Source: Musa acuminata AAA Group
Taxonomy: Eukaryota > Streptophyta > Magnoliopsida > Zingiberales > Musaceae
DNA length: 64,000 bases
Reading direction: 5' to 3'
Assembly: GCF_036884655.1 (NCBI RefSeq)
Contig: NC_088344.1
Coordinates: 33,790,501-33,854,500 of the forward strand
Below the pieces are notes generated by a model, which searched no databases, had not been told where the DNA came from, and saw nothing but the letters and a program-made list of their open reading frames with translations. Shown one piece after another: positions 46,606 through 60,160 of the stretch (within the stretch, counting starts at the first letter, position 1; each line of letters begins with the position of its first letter). Made by a program: the position numbers and the translations under genes.

Positions 46606-49600
46606 TGAACGAGCCTGTTTAGCCGGCTGTTCGCGAAGGAGGTGATGAGGATCTTGATGGTTGGGCTTAATGCGGCCAGTAAAATCACGATCTTCTTGTT
46701 CAAGCTCAAGCTCGGAGAGAGATCGCTACTACCATCCCCGCTCTCGGTGAGCAACCATGTCCTGTCCATTTTTTTTTATTCTTTCCCATTGTTTGTTAGT
46801 TTAGCACTTACATACTTGCAAAATTAAACAAGCATCAGTATGCCATTATGATCATCTTCTTCAGTTGATACTCACCACAGTGACGTTGAGATTCCAGTTA
46901 ACGTTAACATTTCTTTATATATATATCCCTCTTAAATTAGTAATTTTTGTGTTTAACCCTGAAAATTTAAGTTTAGGAAATATGGTTATTAATGATTGTA
47001 TACAGATCATTTTAGATATTTAAATTTAATAATCTTTACAAACTCATTGATAACCATAATTAGTGGTAATGAACCTTAATTTATTGGACCGATGCTAATG
47101 AGAGTGATATATATACAATACTTATATATTTTGACGGATATATATATGTATATATACATATATGTATGAGAATTTGGAGATAGAAATATGATAATTTTGA
47201 ACTTTGAAAGGATAGATATGTGTGGTCACTGTATGTGACCTCAAGCTTTATGGTCTCTATTTGCTGCCAAGGAAATTACATGAATTTACTGCATGGATAC
47301 TATAATTGAATGAACACAGCACTTATTAGAGTTAAGCTGCGGATCATTTCATGCACACATGATATCAATTTCACATCTTTGAAGTTGGCTTGGATCATAC
47401 CTTCATTCAAGTTGAAAAAAGGAAAAAACTAGTTTTTGTTTGCCCGGAGTCCATCCAAAGGCTTACTTGTCCACACTTGTTGGTTCAAAGTTTGACAAAT
47501 CTTTAATGATTGAAGGGCTCTTTGATGCACATTAAGTATTGAATATTTATTTTTCGATACTAATTTTCTATCCACACTTTGTTTGATTTTGAGTAAACCA
47601 ATTTTACATGTTCCTTTATATAGAACTTAAGATTATTGCAAATCACCTTCACCTTAAATATTCTTTTCAAAATTGCAGGTATTTAATGACATTATTTCAT
47701 GGAAGGATATTGCATATTATTTTATGATCTAGTGATGCTATTAGACAATACTCATATGGAGTTTGCAAGTGGTATCGAAACTTCTTATTTAGGGTTTGAC
47801 TTATTTGTCTTCATAAGCTAAAAATGCATCTTTCTCCTTGGGGTAACAAATCATCCATGCAGGCAGGAAGGGTTGTGCTTGTGAAATCATATGGTCTTGT
47901 TATTATCAACATTATAAGTTTTGTGTTATGTTGTACATACATTTTGTTCCAATATCTTGTTCTTGGATCCAGGATTCAATGTGGAGACCATGGAGTACAA
48001 AAACATTAGTTTCACCATTTGGGATGTTGGTGGCCAAAATAAGGTAAGTTGGACTATGCTTGACATTGCTTTGACTTGGGTGAAGTTTGAAGTGTAGTTC
48101 AGATTTCATGGAACACCCATGTTTATGGTGGTTTCTTAGATTCGAGAGCATGATACATTCTAGACTTGAAAATTACTGATTTTGAGCTTGACCGTCACTT
48201 TTTTAATACTGTCTTATTTGCCTACTAAGGGTTCATGAATGAACTGGAGCTTAATTTGTACTTATTTGTTTATTATCTTCTGGGTGTATTGTCAGACCTC
48301 TATGGAGTTACCACTTCCAAAATATTCAGGGCCTTATTTTTGCTGTCGACAGCAATGACAGAGACTGTATTATCGAGGCAAGGGATGAACTCCATAGGAT
48401 GCTTAATGAGGTGAATTGATCTGGTCTTAAATATTATTATTGCTCTAATGTGGCGGAGGTGTGCTGTATGACAATCTAGTACCCTCTGATTGTTGGACGT
48501 AACTCATGCAAGCGTATCTTCAACATTGTCTTCAACGTTTATTTTAAATCAAATGTCCTCTATTTTGTTTGTCCTTTTGCTTGTAATCATAACTGGCCAT
48601 TAAAAAATCCAGCTTAGGATGATTGTTGGATCCACGTGAAAGGTCCAGAGGAAGGGTGTGCATTGGAGTTGGTGGAACATCAGGATTAAGAAGAAACAGT
48701 AGTAATAACATGAGGATTGGATATTAATTTGAGAACAGTGGTGACCCTCTGGAATTTTGATTTCATTTTTCATTTGTTAGGTTCCGATGTGACTTCCAAA
48801 TTTAGAATGTTAGCCTTCAAAATGACTGCAGCAATGTTTTGGAGATTCTGCTGACTCTATGATCACACATATTATTCATATTGTATGATCACAGATTCAC
48901 AGCAACAATCTTTTGACTGTATTGCGGCAATCTCTTGTTCATTTTCATCTTAACTGAGATGAATATCTCACTCAAGCTAAAACTCCAATAGTTAAGTAGG
49001 TCTGTAGTGGGATAGATATGCCAGAAACATGCCTGCATACCTGCAGATAGTTACCATCCAGACAAGACTGAACTGTTAAGTAGGTCTGTAGTGGAATGGC
49101 TGTGTCAAGTGGCGACTGTCAAAAAAACTTGCTTTGTTTAATTTTTGGTGCAGCTCTCAGATGTGGAATCTCTTATTCAATTTCATTGGAGATTATGATC
49201 CATAGTCTTTTAGTGGAAATTAAAATGTCAACTATTGATGATTGTTTATTTTATTTATTTATTTCCTGACTTGATTTTCTGTCATAATTTTAATAAGAGA
49301 TTTTGTTCTGGTTCATCTGCAGGATGAGTTACCTGATGTTGTATTGCTTGTTTTTGCAAATAAGCAAGATAGTCCCAGCACAATGAATACAGCCAAAATT
49401 ACTGATAAGCTTGGGTTTCATTCCCTGTCTCAGCGATGCCGGTATGACTCTTGATCTTTATAATGCTGTAAGCTAGAAATGCTGGTTTTACTATCTATTT
49501 ATAACACTAAGCCGCCTTCTAGAAAGCGGCTGCAGTATGCATGCATGAAGACAGCATGCAGTGCATAGGTGTGTCGAAAGCATGTGCTGCAACATATGCT

Positions 49601-52083
49601 ATTCAATTGAAATTAAGAATATATGAAGAGATCTATAACCAAATCCAAATTATTGATATCTACAGGATGACGTGTATACTCATTTAAGAACTTGTTTACT
49701 TGATTAGTAAATGAGTAAAGGTCCAAGTGATGAATGTCATATAATCATGTACCACATAAACTGATACGAAGAAATTTTTACACTGAGGAAAAAAAAATTT
49801 ACACATTGTGATCACATTTTCATTCTTTTGTGGACTGCATATGTGCAGTAATTTTCACATATGTGATAACACTGCTTTCACATATAAGTAGACTGAAGCA
49901 CTCCTGAGAACAGCTAGGGGTGATATCACCGCTTATGTGAATCCTGCACCGCAGGTCTGTGAGAGACTGCATCTCCCTTGAAGTATTTGAGGGGTAATTC
50001 TGTCCAAATATATAGCATTTTCTGTGCTGAATCATCTTCTATACCTGAGATATCATTACCTTTAGCAAACTATTCAGTCCAAGACAGTAAAAGTTACGTT
50101 TGATAAGTTTGTAGCGTTAAAAGTATTATTCATAACAATTAAATTTTGATATATTGAAGGCATTAGATGACTGGGAGGCATTTGTTTGAAGTTTCCAAAT
50201 TTTAGGTGGTTATCTCTGTTACTTTGTACTTCAAGGTTTTCAGTGAAATTATCGGTGACCAGAGGGACAAATTTTAAAATTTCTGATTTTATTTCAGCAA
50301 TAGACTGATTATGTCATCAATGGTTGCTAAAATAATATATAAGAGCCTTCTTGTTAGCTAAGGAAAGCTCGAAGTTTCAATTGGGACATTAATCGGCCCT
50401 TTATCTGCATCGTCTTGTGCTTTTTATTGTTTTTTTTATGTGCTCTTTATGTAGTTCCTTCCTTGCACGTTAGATAATATAATTATTCTGCACCTCTCTT
50501 TTACAAGAAAAGATATCTTGGTCTTTTGTTTTTTAGCCTAATGACCAAGGACTTATGTGATCTGTTTGTTTGTATATACAGAGCACATGCACTACATCTG
50601 TTGGGAGCCTTGTGCACTTAGCTGTCTTTTAGGTCTACTTAGGTGTCATGCAATCTAGGTGAATTGGATTTCAAGTGTGAAAATAACTTCTCTGCTCGTA
50701 AGGATAAGCCATATGCATTAACTCCTTGCAGACTCTGCATCAGAAGCTTTATGCATCGAAACACCCTTTTTAATCTTCCATATCAATTTTCAAGCATGGA
50801 TATATGTTCGCATCGGTGTACTTAATTATGGTACTTCTTTAGTTGCTATTATTATTCCCCTGTGATGACCACAGTTTATTTTTGAAGGTGGGGAGCTAAT
50901 TTACCAAGACAGATTATGGAACAGAAATTGAACTTTCCAACAAAGTTAACATTACTTGGAAGAAATTTTCGAACAATGGTTGGAATCTTATTCCTAGGTC
51001 AGCAATCCTCTAAATAGTCAGATTTCACCGAAATTGGGAAGTTGAACCATCTGGACCATGGTTCCCAAAGTGGGAAACCAATTTAAGAAATGATCTTCAC
51101 AAACTTTGAAGAAAGTGCTGAATCAGATCCTAAGTTGGTTTTAATGAAATACTATTTCTGAGTGGCAAACAGGTTTCCCAGTAACTGTGATTTGAATAGG
51201 ATTTGAAGTTCACATCATACAAATAAGTAATTATGATTTATAAGCTTACACTTGATGGTTGATTTCTAAGTCTATTTATAAGCTTACTAAATAATTTAAT
51301 GGCAACTATGTTGTAGCTTATGCCCACAAGCCTACCAATGAGCAAATTCACGAGTCTATGGATGAGTTTGTTCAAAAGTTTATGCACGATCTACTTGGTG
51401 ATGAGTCAACTTGTGAACCTAAATGAGTCAGAGTTTTGTCATATTTAAATTTGACTGGTTGAAAAGGTCGAGTTTTAAAATTACATTGAATCATGGGTCA
51501 TTAATTTTGATTAATAAGCTTAAGGGAGCCTTTAGTGAGCCAAACATCAAGCTGTTCATGGACTTTGACTATCTTGGAGCCCTCGTAATGGCTAATGGAA
51601 TGCTTTATGCTTTAATGCTTCCAGATGACATTTTATGGGTGCTATGAAACTTGAGATTCATGATAGGATTAGCTGAATTTTCTGTTGTTTCCCCAGGCTT
51701 TAAACTTTAGGTTGGTGGACTAAGCTTGATGCGTTATTGCTCTGTTAGATGATTATTATTAGCAGTGACATGGCATATTTGCTTTGATTGCAATCCCCAA
51801 GCCGCAACTTGTTGCTCAAGAATTGGTGGTAACCAGGAGATGTAAGTTCAATAAACATTGTGATTTGGTGTAGTGTAATATGATTGCAATCAGAAGCATG
51901 ATCATCAACTTCAGCCCTTTTTTTGTTGTTTTTAAGCATTATAGCTGCAGTGTGTTGTCATTATTCTCTCTAATTCATTTGCCCCTTTTCTAGTGGAGAT
52001 CTCCTGGATCAGCCTGTGTCCCACCTGCATCTGCGAGAGAAGATTGTGAAGAGGTTGCGTTCGATCAGAGTTGGGACCAAAAA
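46606..52083 (+). pseudogene. ARF1-type small GTPase, decayed copy with introns
   Basis: Five exon-like blocks keep the ARF order: about 46606-46746 (LFSRLFAKE, then [16 protein letters not shown]), 47973-48043 ([20 protein letters not shown]), 48296-48410 ([13 protein letters not shown] and [11 protein letters not shown]), 49323-49441 (LLVFANKQD, then [10 protein letters not shown]) and a weak last exon near 51994-52083. ADP-ribosylation factors recruit vesicle coats on Golgi membranes. Here the P-loop GLDAAGKTT has become GLNAASKIT, the initiator Met and Gly-2 region is gone, exon 1 has extra bases that put its donor in the wrong phase, exon 3 has lost bases at its start, and the C-terminus is barely alignable. 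Retained introns show it came from duplication of a gene, not from a processed transcript. NKQD is still present. Confidence 0.8.
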
Positions 52084-53740
52084 CCAGCCACATGAATGAG
52101 TGAGTAATTGTTATTATTGTTATGATTATGATTATGATTATGATTATTATTTTACTTGCTCACCTTCCTCTTGTCCTTCATTGATCACTACATCTAATGC
52201 TTTCAATGCCTTTCTATTTCCTCACGGGAAATCTTCTCAATCTTGTATGGCAAATGGTATCCGAGGAATTAAATGATTCCCAATCTCAAATGGACCTCCT
52301 CCATTCCAAAGAGCTGTATCTTTCCTCAAATCTACTTGCCAATGGTGCTGGATTTACTGAGTAAATGTATTATACCTTACGATAAAAAAAAAAATTCACC
52401 TATAGGTATTCAAATGAACAATACAGCGTATCTTTACGTTGGATTGGATTATATCGCTGCTACAAATCTCTTTTAGACAAAAAGTCTTCATTGTTTATTT
52501 CCAAAATCTGGATAAACTTTGGCACCTTTTCCTGGGAGGTTTTGTAAGGCAAGTGACATTATTGCCTCGGAAAATTCCACCCACACCTCTATTTCTCACT
52601 CTTCTGGTTGTTGTTGATGACAATCACACAACCACCATCTTGCAAATAAATCAAGACTTCCTTTGAGGTTTTATTCACATTTTATCTAAGTTTTAAGTAA
52701 ACTTATTTCCTATCATTATTGTTTTTCAAAATACGTGGTGTTCTATTTTAAATGGATGAGGTCATAAGTTGAGTGGGCAGATTAGCATGTCATAACGTTG
52801 TTGTCTGGTTATATTTACAAAGATCCTCCTTGCCTTTGGTATCCACTGAGGCCATGTGGCAGAAATTTTCAGTTTCCTTTTCTGAAATTTGCACCACAAA
52901 ATAGTTAATTTGAAGCATCAATAACTGAAATTTTTGTTTTATTTTTCTATTAAAGAAACTGTTTTTAATATAATAAAAAAGAAACTTATAGTATGATACT
53001 ATCAAAATAAGCAGCATTTGATGTTTTCACAATGACAATGTAAACTGGACAACTTTTGATTTTTAATTTCTTAGATTTGTCCAACTTCCAATAATTCTTT
53101 GCTAAATCACCTATTGTTATGTGTGTGTGAGTAAATTAAATATGATTTATAATATAATTTATATTTTAATTACTGACGGTATTGGCGGAAGCCTCGTGCA
53201 AGATTGAATATGATAATTAAGGGATAATGGATGTAGCTAATGGTAAACAATTTTATAGGCTTTTAATGACAATAAATATGACTCATATGATAGTCTATCT
53301 ATCTATGTGAACTACTTGTGGAGTTTGTGCTCTTTCTCAACACTGGATGGATGTCTTTCCATGATTTTTTGTAGGCTTTAATAATAATGAACATGTTTTT
53401 ACTATACTTACCCCCACAAAATAAAAAAAAAAGGAAAACAAAAAAAAAGGAGACACTTACCATCTGATGAAGTCTCAAGCCAATTTGATAATTTATTATA
53501 GCAGGAACCTTCAAATAGGATATTTTTATATTGCAAATAGGAAATTTTTATATCTCAACACAAATTATGCAGGAATAACGTACTATATTGTAAAATGTTC
53601 CAAAATTATATCAAATAATGACAAATAAATGCATATATCATCAGACATCCAAACATAAAAGGGTGTGATGGTAAATGCACACCACTTGTGTTGGGATGCT
53701 TAGCATATCTGCATATCTCCGAGTGGATTTGCCTGCCGTT
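52084..53740. other. AT-rich intergenic DNA
   Basis: Includes a TTATGA repeat at 52117-52148 and A-runs at 52384 and 53420. No gene recognised. Confidence 0.5.
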
Positions 53741-53753
53741 GGATTGGAGTGCA

Positions 53754-53763
53754 CTATATATAC
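53754..53763 (+). promoter_or_regulatory. TATA box of the EIN3-like gene
   Basis: CTATATATAC, about 1 kb before the ATG and just upstream of a plausible first non-coding exon. Transcription would start near 53787. Confidence 0.55.
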
Positions 53764-53869
53764 ACCCTTTCGCATGAGAGGGAGACAGATATTATATACT
53801 CTTCAAGCTGTTCCTTTGATTGCTGAAAGAACCCTCAGCTCTCACCTTCACTTTGAAAGCAGCAATAAG

Positions 53870-54743
53870 GTTTGTGCCTCCTCTCCACCTCTCACTAGCT
53901 TGCTTGCCATCTTTGACTGATTTCTTTCTTTCGCTGCCGTTTTCTTCTTCTTCTTCTTCTTCTCTCTCTCTCTCTCCCCTCCGAGACCTTGGTTTTGCTA
54001 CGCTGTAAGAATCCAATCTTAACGTACAACACTAGTGTTTTCTTCAATAGTTCCGTTTGTTTTCGTCTTCTTCCTCATGTCGGATGATTGCATGGGCTAC
54101 GTAAGAACCTGATCAGCCATTTTATTAGCTTTCAACCCATTTCTTTGCTGCTAAATGGTCGATTTTTTATATTAGATTTTGACTTCCAAGGCATCCTTTG
54201 AAATTGTTACTGCTGTCTTGTCCATTTAAATTTGATCTTTTTTCCCAGTTAATCTATCGGTATGAAATCTACCAACTAGCTTTTCTTTCACTGAATGCAT
54301 AGGTGAATTTGCTCACTCAGTTTTCGTAGTAAACAAAAATCAAAATCTGCTGCTTTACGAAACAAATGCCTCTTTTGGACTTCCTAAGGTGGCTGTTCTT
54401 CACAGGCTGCCCATATTTCCCAATATGTTTTTACCTGACAGTGTCCCACTTTTTTATTTTCATATGCTTACCGGCGTTATGAGTGATCTTTAATTTGTCT
54501 TTGTAAGTTTTCCTGTGCTTCATTTGGACATTTGCTGTCCTGGAAATCTCACCAAGCCATAAAAGTTTCTGAGGAACTAAAATTACAGCCTTAAAGAAAG
54601 CAGTTCCTCTTTTGAGTTAAGTTGTCATCACTAGACATTGTATGATCATGTTCCATGGCTCTCTAACGTGTCTTTAATCCTCCTCATTAGGGTTTTTCTA
54701 CTATACCTTGATCACAAGCATATATGTTTTTGAGGCATTGCAG
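53870..54743 (+). other. 5'UTR intron of the EIN3-like gene
   Basis: Donor AAG|GTTTGT at 53870 and acceptor TTGCAG ending at 54743 frame an 874-bp intron in the leader. A TTC/TC tract lies at 53941-53979. The second leader exon (54744-54805) contains no upstream ATG, which supports this reading. Leader introns are common in plant EIN3-like genes. Confidence 0.55.
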
Positions 54744-54805
54744 GTGTAGTACATCCATCGTCAACCTGTCAGCCTTGATCTACTTCATCAGAGAATTCGT
54801 GAGCC

Positions 54806-56773
54806 ATGGAGGTCACCGTGCGCTCTGGTGATACAACGCCAGCTCTGCCCTCCGAAGCTCGCAAGAACGTGGACTCGAACTCTGCCCTCCCGCCTGCTGA
54901 CGAGGTCGGACCTTCCTCTAGGCCGGAAGACATGGCAGCGCAGTCGCCGGATGACGCTGAGAACGATGACGACCTGCAAGTGGAAGATATCGAGGCACAG
55001 ATATGGCATCTGAAGGCACGGCTGAAACGCATCAGGGACGGGAAGCAGAGCAGGAAGCGGCAACACTCGACTGATCCCGCCACTCTGAGTGAGCTGGAGG
55101 AGCAGTCACGGAAGAAGAAGATGTCGCGAGCCCAAGATGGGATTCTAAGGTACATGATCAAGCTCACGGAAGTCTGCAACGCCCAAGGCTTCGTCTACGG
55201 CATCATCCCCGAGAAGGGCAAGCCGGTGAGCGGCGCCTCCGACAGCCTGAGAGCCTGGTGGAAGGAGAAGGTGCGATTCGACCGGAACGGCCCGGCGGCG
55301 TTGCAGAGGTACCGGATGGAGCACCCGGTCCTTGTGCCCGACGCCGACAGCACTCCTCAGATCTCCATCTCCAAGATACTGCTCGAGCTGCAGGACACAA
55401 CGCTGGGCTCCCTGCTGTCTGCTCTGATCCAGCACTGTGATCCTCCGCAGCGACGGTTCCCGCTCGAGCGGGGGGTTCCGCCGCCGTGGTGGCCGACCAC
55501 AAAGGAGGACTGGTGGCCCGAGATGGGGTTCCCGGAGGACCAAGGTCCGCCGCCGTACCGGAAACCGCACGACCTCCGGAAAGCGTGGAAGACGAGCGTA
55601 CTCATCGCTGTCATCAAGCACATGGCGCCCAACCTCGAGAAGATAAGGAGGCTCGTCCGGCATTCCAAGTGCCTCCAAGAGAAGATGACGGCAAAGGAAA
55701 GCATGCTCTGGAACTCGGTGCTCGATCAAGAGAGCCGGCTGCTGCATGGCCAATCGCTCCCCGACGCGACTGGGCATTCCCACTTCTACACTGCTTCCGT
55801 GAGCAGCAGCCCCAGCGACTACGACGTCAAAGAAGTCGAGAACGTCCCAAATGCCGGTCTCCTGGACCAGATCGCGGCGCAGTCGGGCACTGGGAAGGAG
55901 GAGGCCGGAGCTCGTCTTTCTCCATACCACGATCAGATGATGGCGGATTACTCTCAAAAGAGGGTGGCAGCCGATGAGCCCGACCAAAGGATCTATACAT
56001 GCGATCACCCTCGATGCCCGCACCACGATTACACCCACGGCTTCCTCGACCCGGGCTCGAGAGCTCTTCACCAGATCCACTGTGCGTATCGCAACGCCAT
56101 GAGTCAGCCACAGTCTCAGTTTCTGGGGTTCCAAGTGAACGATAACAGAAGAAGCGCCGCTCTCTCTGCGCCCCGTCTCGACAAGCCAATCAAGAATGGT
56201 GGCGGACCTGCTCTTGTTTCACCTGACGTTGCTGGAATCGGAGTCGCGGCTGGTGGTCACAAGTCCATAGGTGAACTCTGCAACTTCTACGACGCCAATC
56301 TCCCGATGCATGCAGCAGCAGCAGCTCAGGCTGATATGAACCGGCTGCAGCTTCAGATCCAGATGCAAGCCAATGCTCTGCAGCCAGCTTCCGCTCCAAA
56401 CCGGATTCAGCAGTCTCCTCTGCATCCTTCTCATCAGAGAAGCGGTTCGATGGCTCCTCAAGCTGCCGCGTCCATGGATCAGAATGCTCTGCACGCGACG
56501 ATGTTCATGGAGGGAAACTACGTCGCACAGAGTACTCCAAGATTTGTCGGCGATTGCTTCGGAGACGTCAGCAACAGCATGCACCAGAGCCAAGATTTAC
56601 AGGCACAAAGTTTTCCTTTCGATCCAACTTCGGGGAACCAAAACGCTGATGTGCACACCAGATTCACATTCACTTCTCTTCTCAACAGTTCGAGCGGGGA
56701 AGTCAACGACGCAATGGGTGGACGGCTGGGCGACTCGCTGCCGAAGAAAGAGGACTACGGCTGGAGATTCTAA
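54806..56773 (+). CDS. EIN3-like (EIL) transcription factor
   Basis: An intronless 655-aa protein, the usual size and coding structure for this plant-only family. EIN3/EIL proteins are nuclear DNA-binding factors; EIN3/EIL1 types drive ethylene responses and EIL3 types sulfur responses. An acidic stretch (residues 49-60) is followed by basic and coiled-coil-like [18 protein letters not shown]. Then come [53 protein letters not shown] (141-155), [20 protein letters not shown], and the DNA-binding core with [24 protein letters not shown] and [16 protein letters not shown], up to about residue 310. The C-terminal half is variable, with an Ala/Gln-rich region (about 495-545). The divergent tail leaves the ethylene versus sulfur subgroup open. 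In EIN3 the level is set by EBF1/2 F-box proteins. Confidence 0.95.
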   Translation: MEVTVRSGDTTPALPSEARKNVDSNSALPPADEVGPSSRPEDMAAQSPDDAENDDDLQVEDIEAQIWHLKARLKRIRDGKQSRKRQHSTDPATLSELEEQSRKKKMSRAQDGILRYMIKLTEVCNAQGFVYGIIPEKGKPVSGASDSLRAWWKEKVRFDRNGPAALQRYRMEHPVLVPDADSTPQISISKILLELQDTTLGSLLSALIQHCDPPQRRFPLERGVPPPWWPTTKEDWWPEMGFPEDQGPPPYRKPHDLRKAWKTSVLIAVIKHMAPNLEKIRRLVRHSKCLQEKMTAKESMLWNSVLDQESRLLHGQSLPDATGHSHFYTASVSSSPSDYDVKEVENVPNAGLLDQIAAQSGTGKEEAGARLSPYHDQMMADYSQKRVAADEPDQRIYTCDHPRCPHHDYTHGFLDPGSRALHQIHCAYRNAMSQPQSQFLGFQVNDNRRSAALSAPRLDKPIKNGGGPALVSPDVAGIGVAAGGHKSIGELCNFYDANLPMHAAAAAQADMNRLQLQIQMQANALQPASAPNRIQQSPLHPSHQRSGSMAPQAAASMDQNALHATMFMEGNYVAQSTPRFVGDCFGDVSNSMHQSQDLQAQSFPFDPTSGNQNADVHTRFTFTSLLNSSSGEVNDAMGGRLGDSLPKKEDYGWRF

Positions 56774-58400
56774 AACCAGACTCACGGCACCGCCGCCTGG
56801 TCGGGAACGGCGTTCTTTGCATCGTTTAGTCAAACACCGCAATTTGTTTCTCCTCTGCTTCATTGTTCTAGTGATTTGGTAATTTATTAGATTTGCATAT
56901 TTACCACTGCTCGTAATTCCTCCTATCAGTTCTAAACTAAATCAAAATGATCAATTCCATTTCCTACCTTTTGGAAATTGGAATCGTCGATTTGGTAGTC
57001 CATAAGCTACTGATCGATCATTGGACTTAAACGGGCGTGAGCAACTGTCCACGCCTAACCCAACGGTCGACCGAGAGTCAAATGATCCTAATAGCCATCC
57101 ATATAAACGGTTCTATTCGATGGTACTTTGGTCATTTTATAATTAAAAAAATAAAAGTTTTGAAAACAAAACAAAATTGTCTCTTTCAACAACTACATAG
57201 TTTTATGGGCATTTTAAGAAAAAAAATTATAAATCGTATAAATACCCCTCAAATCTCTCATTCTTTCTCAATGCTCTTAACCTCTCTTCTTGTTTCCATG
57301 GCAAATGGAAGCTACCACTTCACCACCAAAGAGGTTTTAGAAAATTCGATCATAATAACTTAAGAAAATCAACACATCAATATCATAAAGTTGGATAGCA
57401 CTTCAAGAAACTTATACCTCTTTTCATATCATATGTAATTACTACAATCAAAAAATTTAAATTCAAAGAAGTAAGAGAATATGGAACATTTTAAAAGCAA
57501 ACTGAGAAGAACATTCAACACATGATAGCCTCTTCCATTTTTTATTTTTTATTAAAAATCATGAAGCATTAACTAAATTAATTATCGTTGAATATTTATT
57601 TTTTAGTTTGATTTAAAAGCCTGATTTATTGATTATTGTCAAGAGGTTTTAAATTTTGTCACATAATGAGTCTCTTATATTACATTATGTGACCTTATTT
57701 AATTAGGTAAAATATATTATAAATTTTATTTGATTCCGATTACGTTTATCAGTCAATAGAAAATAAATCTAATTATGATAGGATTCTCTAAGAGATGATC
57801 TTGATAAGAGGGATTCTCCTAATTACTTATTTTAAACCCTTTGCTCTCACCTCCCTTTGATAGATTACAGATACATAATACATGATAGGACCTCCTAGAA
57901 ACTCAACGCGGATACATAATACATGATATTATTGTTGGATTACAGATCTTATCTTATCTCTCTGTCTATAATCCATTGCTCATAGCGATCTTATGAAAGA
58001 TAGGAAGAGGAAAAAACAAGTATAGCTTCTTTCTTTCTTATCGAGATTCACGGTGCATATAGATCACCATGTGTTGCTTTATGATATTCGAGGTACCCTT
58101 TTGATTATCATGTTCAAAAGGCATGCACATTTTATTTTCAATTTTATGATATTTGATTTTAATTTTGACATTAAATTTTTGCATAATAGTTTTATTTCTT
58201 ACTATTGATATTAAAGCTATGTCATTGAAATCTAAGTTATCGTAGATCATTAAAGAAACTAGATCTATTTATGTATTAGATCTATTTTTGTTCTATTTGT
58301 GTATTAGATCTATTTTGTATAAAATCTATTATTATTATTATCATTTTTTTATGAAAAGATGTTTATGTTTTGATCGTGTTATGTTTGTCTCACATGATCT
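56774..58400. other. 3' flank of the EIN3-like gene, AT-rich DNA
   Basis: The 3'UTR should occupy the first 100-300 bp. The rest is AT-rich with no recognised gene; from about 57850 it may belong to the old copia element that follows. Confidence 0.45.
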
Positions 58401-58699
58401 ATTTGTTTTCATAAATGAAAATATAGTTGTAACACGAGATGCTACTGCTAGGCATGGCCAATGATGTTGCTGCTAAGTGATAGCTCACGATGAAAGTGGC
58501 TATATCGCTTATGGCACGGCAAGGGACAATGGTGCTATGTGCTGAATTGAGAAATAGATTGTGAAAGATAAGTATTTATATAGGTTTTGAGGGAGAAAAT
58601 TTTCTTAATCAATCACTCAAATCGTGCAATTAGATTAGCTCTTCAAATCTATGAATGATACTCAAATCATAGATTGATTAAGGATATCATGATATTCTA

Positions 58700-60160
58700 T
58701 TATGCCCCTATAAGATTGAGCTTCTGTCAATGATATCAATCTTGAACTGATATAACTGAAATGTCTTATGGGCGAGAGGCTTTGTGAGGGAGTTTGCTAG
58801 TTGATCAGAAATATGTTTATGAGACACACAGTTAATATCTAACAACTTGATCTCTGATGAAGTGAAAGTCGATGACAATGTGTTTTATGTGTGAGTGAAA
58901 TATTGGATTGGCGCATAGGTTGGTGGCACCAACATTATCACAGTATACTGTATAATGGATTTGAAGGTAATGTCAAGTCCTTGTATTATATTGATGACCC
59001 AATTGAGTTCTATAGAGGCAGTGGCGATGGCTTGGTATTTAGCTTCAGTAGTGGATCTTGATGGGGATATAAAGAGGAATAACCTTTGTATATGAACAAA
59101 TACTAGAAGACCATAATACGCAACGGAATAAAATGGAAACACAATCAAACAGAAACACCAAGATATACGTGGAAAACCCCTTCAATGTGAAGGGTAAAAA
59201 CCACGGGGCAAACTAGAGATAATCCACTATGAGAATAATGAATATACAAATCTCAATCTCTTGCCCAAAACCCTAGCAACAACCACAAGAGAAGAACTGG
59301 GATACAAGGATCACGTCACTGCCCACAATATCTAAAATCTCCCCAAGTAATCACAGCAAGAGTCTACTGTAGATTTGATCTAACCTGAGATGAGAACACT
59401 GCTAGATGATTGAGAACAGTCTCTCTGCGTTGTCCTTGTCTTCTTCCATTTCTTTCTCTTCCTTTTCTGCTTTGTTCTCCTTCTTCTCTTTAGAATTTCG
59501 TGGCACTCAAGATCTGCCTCGTTGCTGCTTTTTATAGCTTTTTTCTGCTTCTAAAACGCAGCCCCCACACCCCCCTTATATTGATCTAGGGTTAGGTCAA
59601 AAGGGTGTGGGTTGTGGGCTGATAAAGCCCACCATGGGCTGAACCCACTTTGGGCTGCCAGCCCAACAAATCTTGCGATTGTTTTATATTTCTTGGAACT
59701 CCAATTGATTGAATTTGCTCTAAAGAAGACAATATAGGTTGACGTCAATGTCCTATCATCAATGGTGTTTGCCCAATCAGCATCGATGAAAGCATGAAGA
59801 TAAAATGATGAGTGTTGACGAAGAAGAAGTCCATGATTGAGAATCCTTTTTTGATACTTCAAGACTCATTTTATTACAACCAATGCATAGTGAATGATTG
59901 CTGCATAAATTATAATAATTTGTTGACTACAAATAAGATGTTTGGATGTGTAAGAAAGAAGTACTTATCGGTACTATATAGGATCCGTAATAAGGTTGTC
60001 ATCATCTAATTTGAGTGATTCGATAGTAGAGAGCAGAGTGACAAATTCTTTAACATTTTGCATATTCGTTTTTTATAGTAAATCTTGAATGTCCTTTTTT
60101 TGATATATGAAAAGTTCAAAAGATATGAATGTTGTTTTTATTTATAAAAGGTAGTTTAAA
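58700..60160 (-). pseudogene. Decayed copia RT/RNase H, interrupted by a solo LTR
   Basis: Minus-strand fragments in order: RT thumb and connection (about 60000-59870, LTRPDIxxAVN-like remnants), an RNase H block with DADWANTIDDR and SWSSKKYKTIAR (59862-59669), then after the insert RSTTEAKYQAIA (59058-59000), a [17 protein letters not shown] stretch and DQLANSLTK (near 58810). Several stops and frameshifts occur. It belongs to a different copia copy from the young element. An LTR may follow at 58000-58690 (TATAAATA near 58575 in minus sense), but its ends were not found. Confidence 0.75.
59059..59668 (-). mobile_element. 610-bp solo LTR inserted in the decayed RNase H
   Basis: In minus sense it runs from TGTTGGGCTGGC to CCCATCA. 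Flanks GATCT (59054-59058) and AATCT (59669-59673) form a TSD with one change, and removing the insert rejoins the RNase H reading at IARS. A TATA box CTATAAAAAGC lies at 59527-59537 on the minus strand. The words GTGGAAAACCCC and AAAAACCACGGGG (59169-59205) are typical of a common copia LTR type. Confidence 0.8.

Noticed and set aside
55145..56134. 329-aa minus-strand ORF antisense to the EIN3-like gene
   Set aside because: It lies wholly inside the clear EIL coding region, has no family motif, and is explained by the GC-rich third positions of the sense gene.
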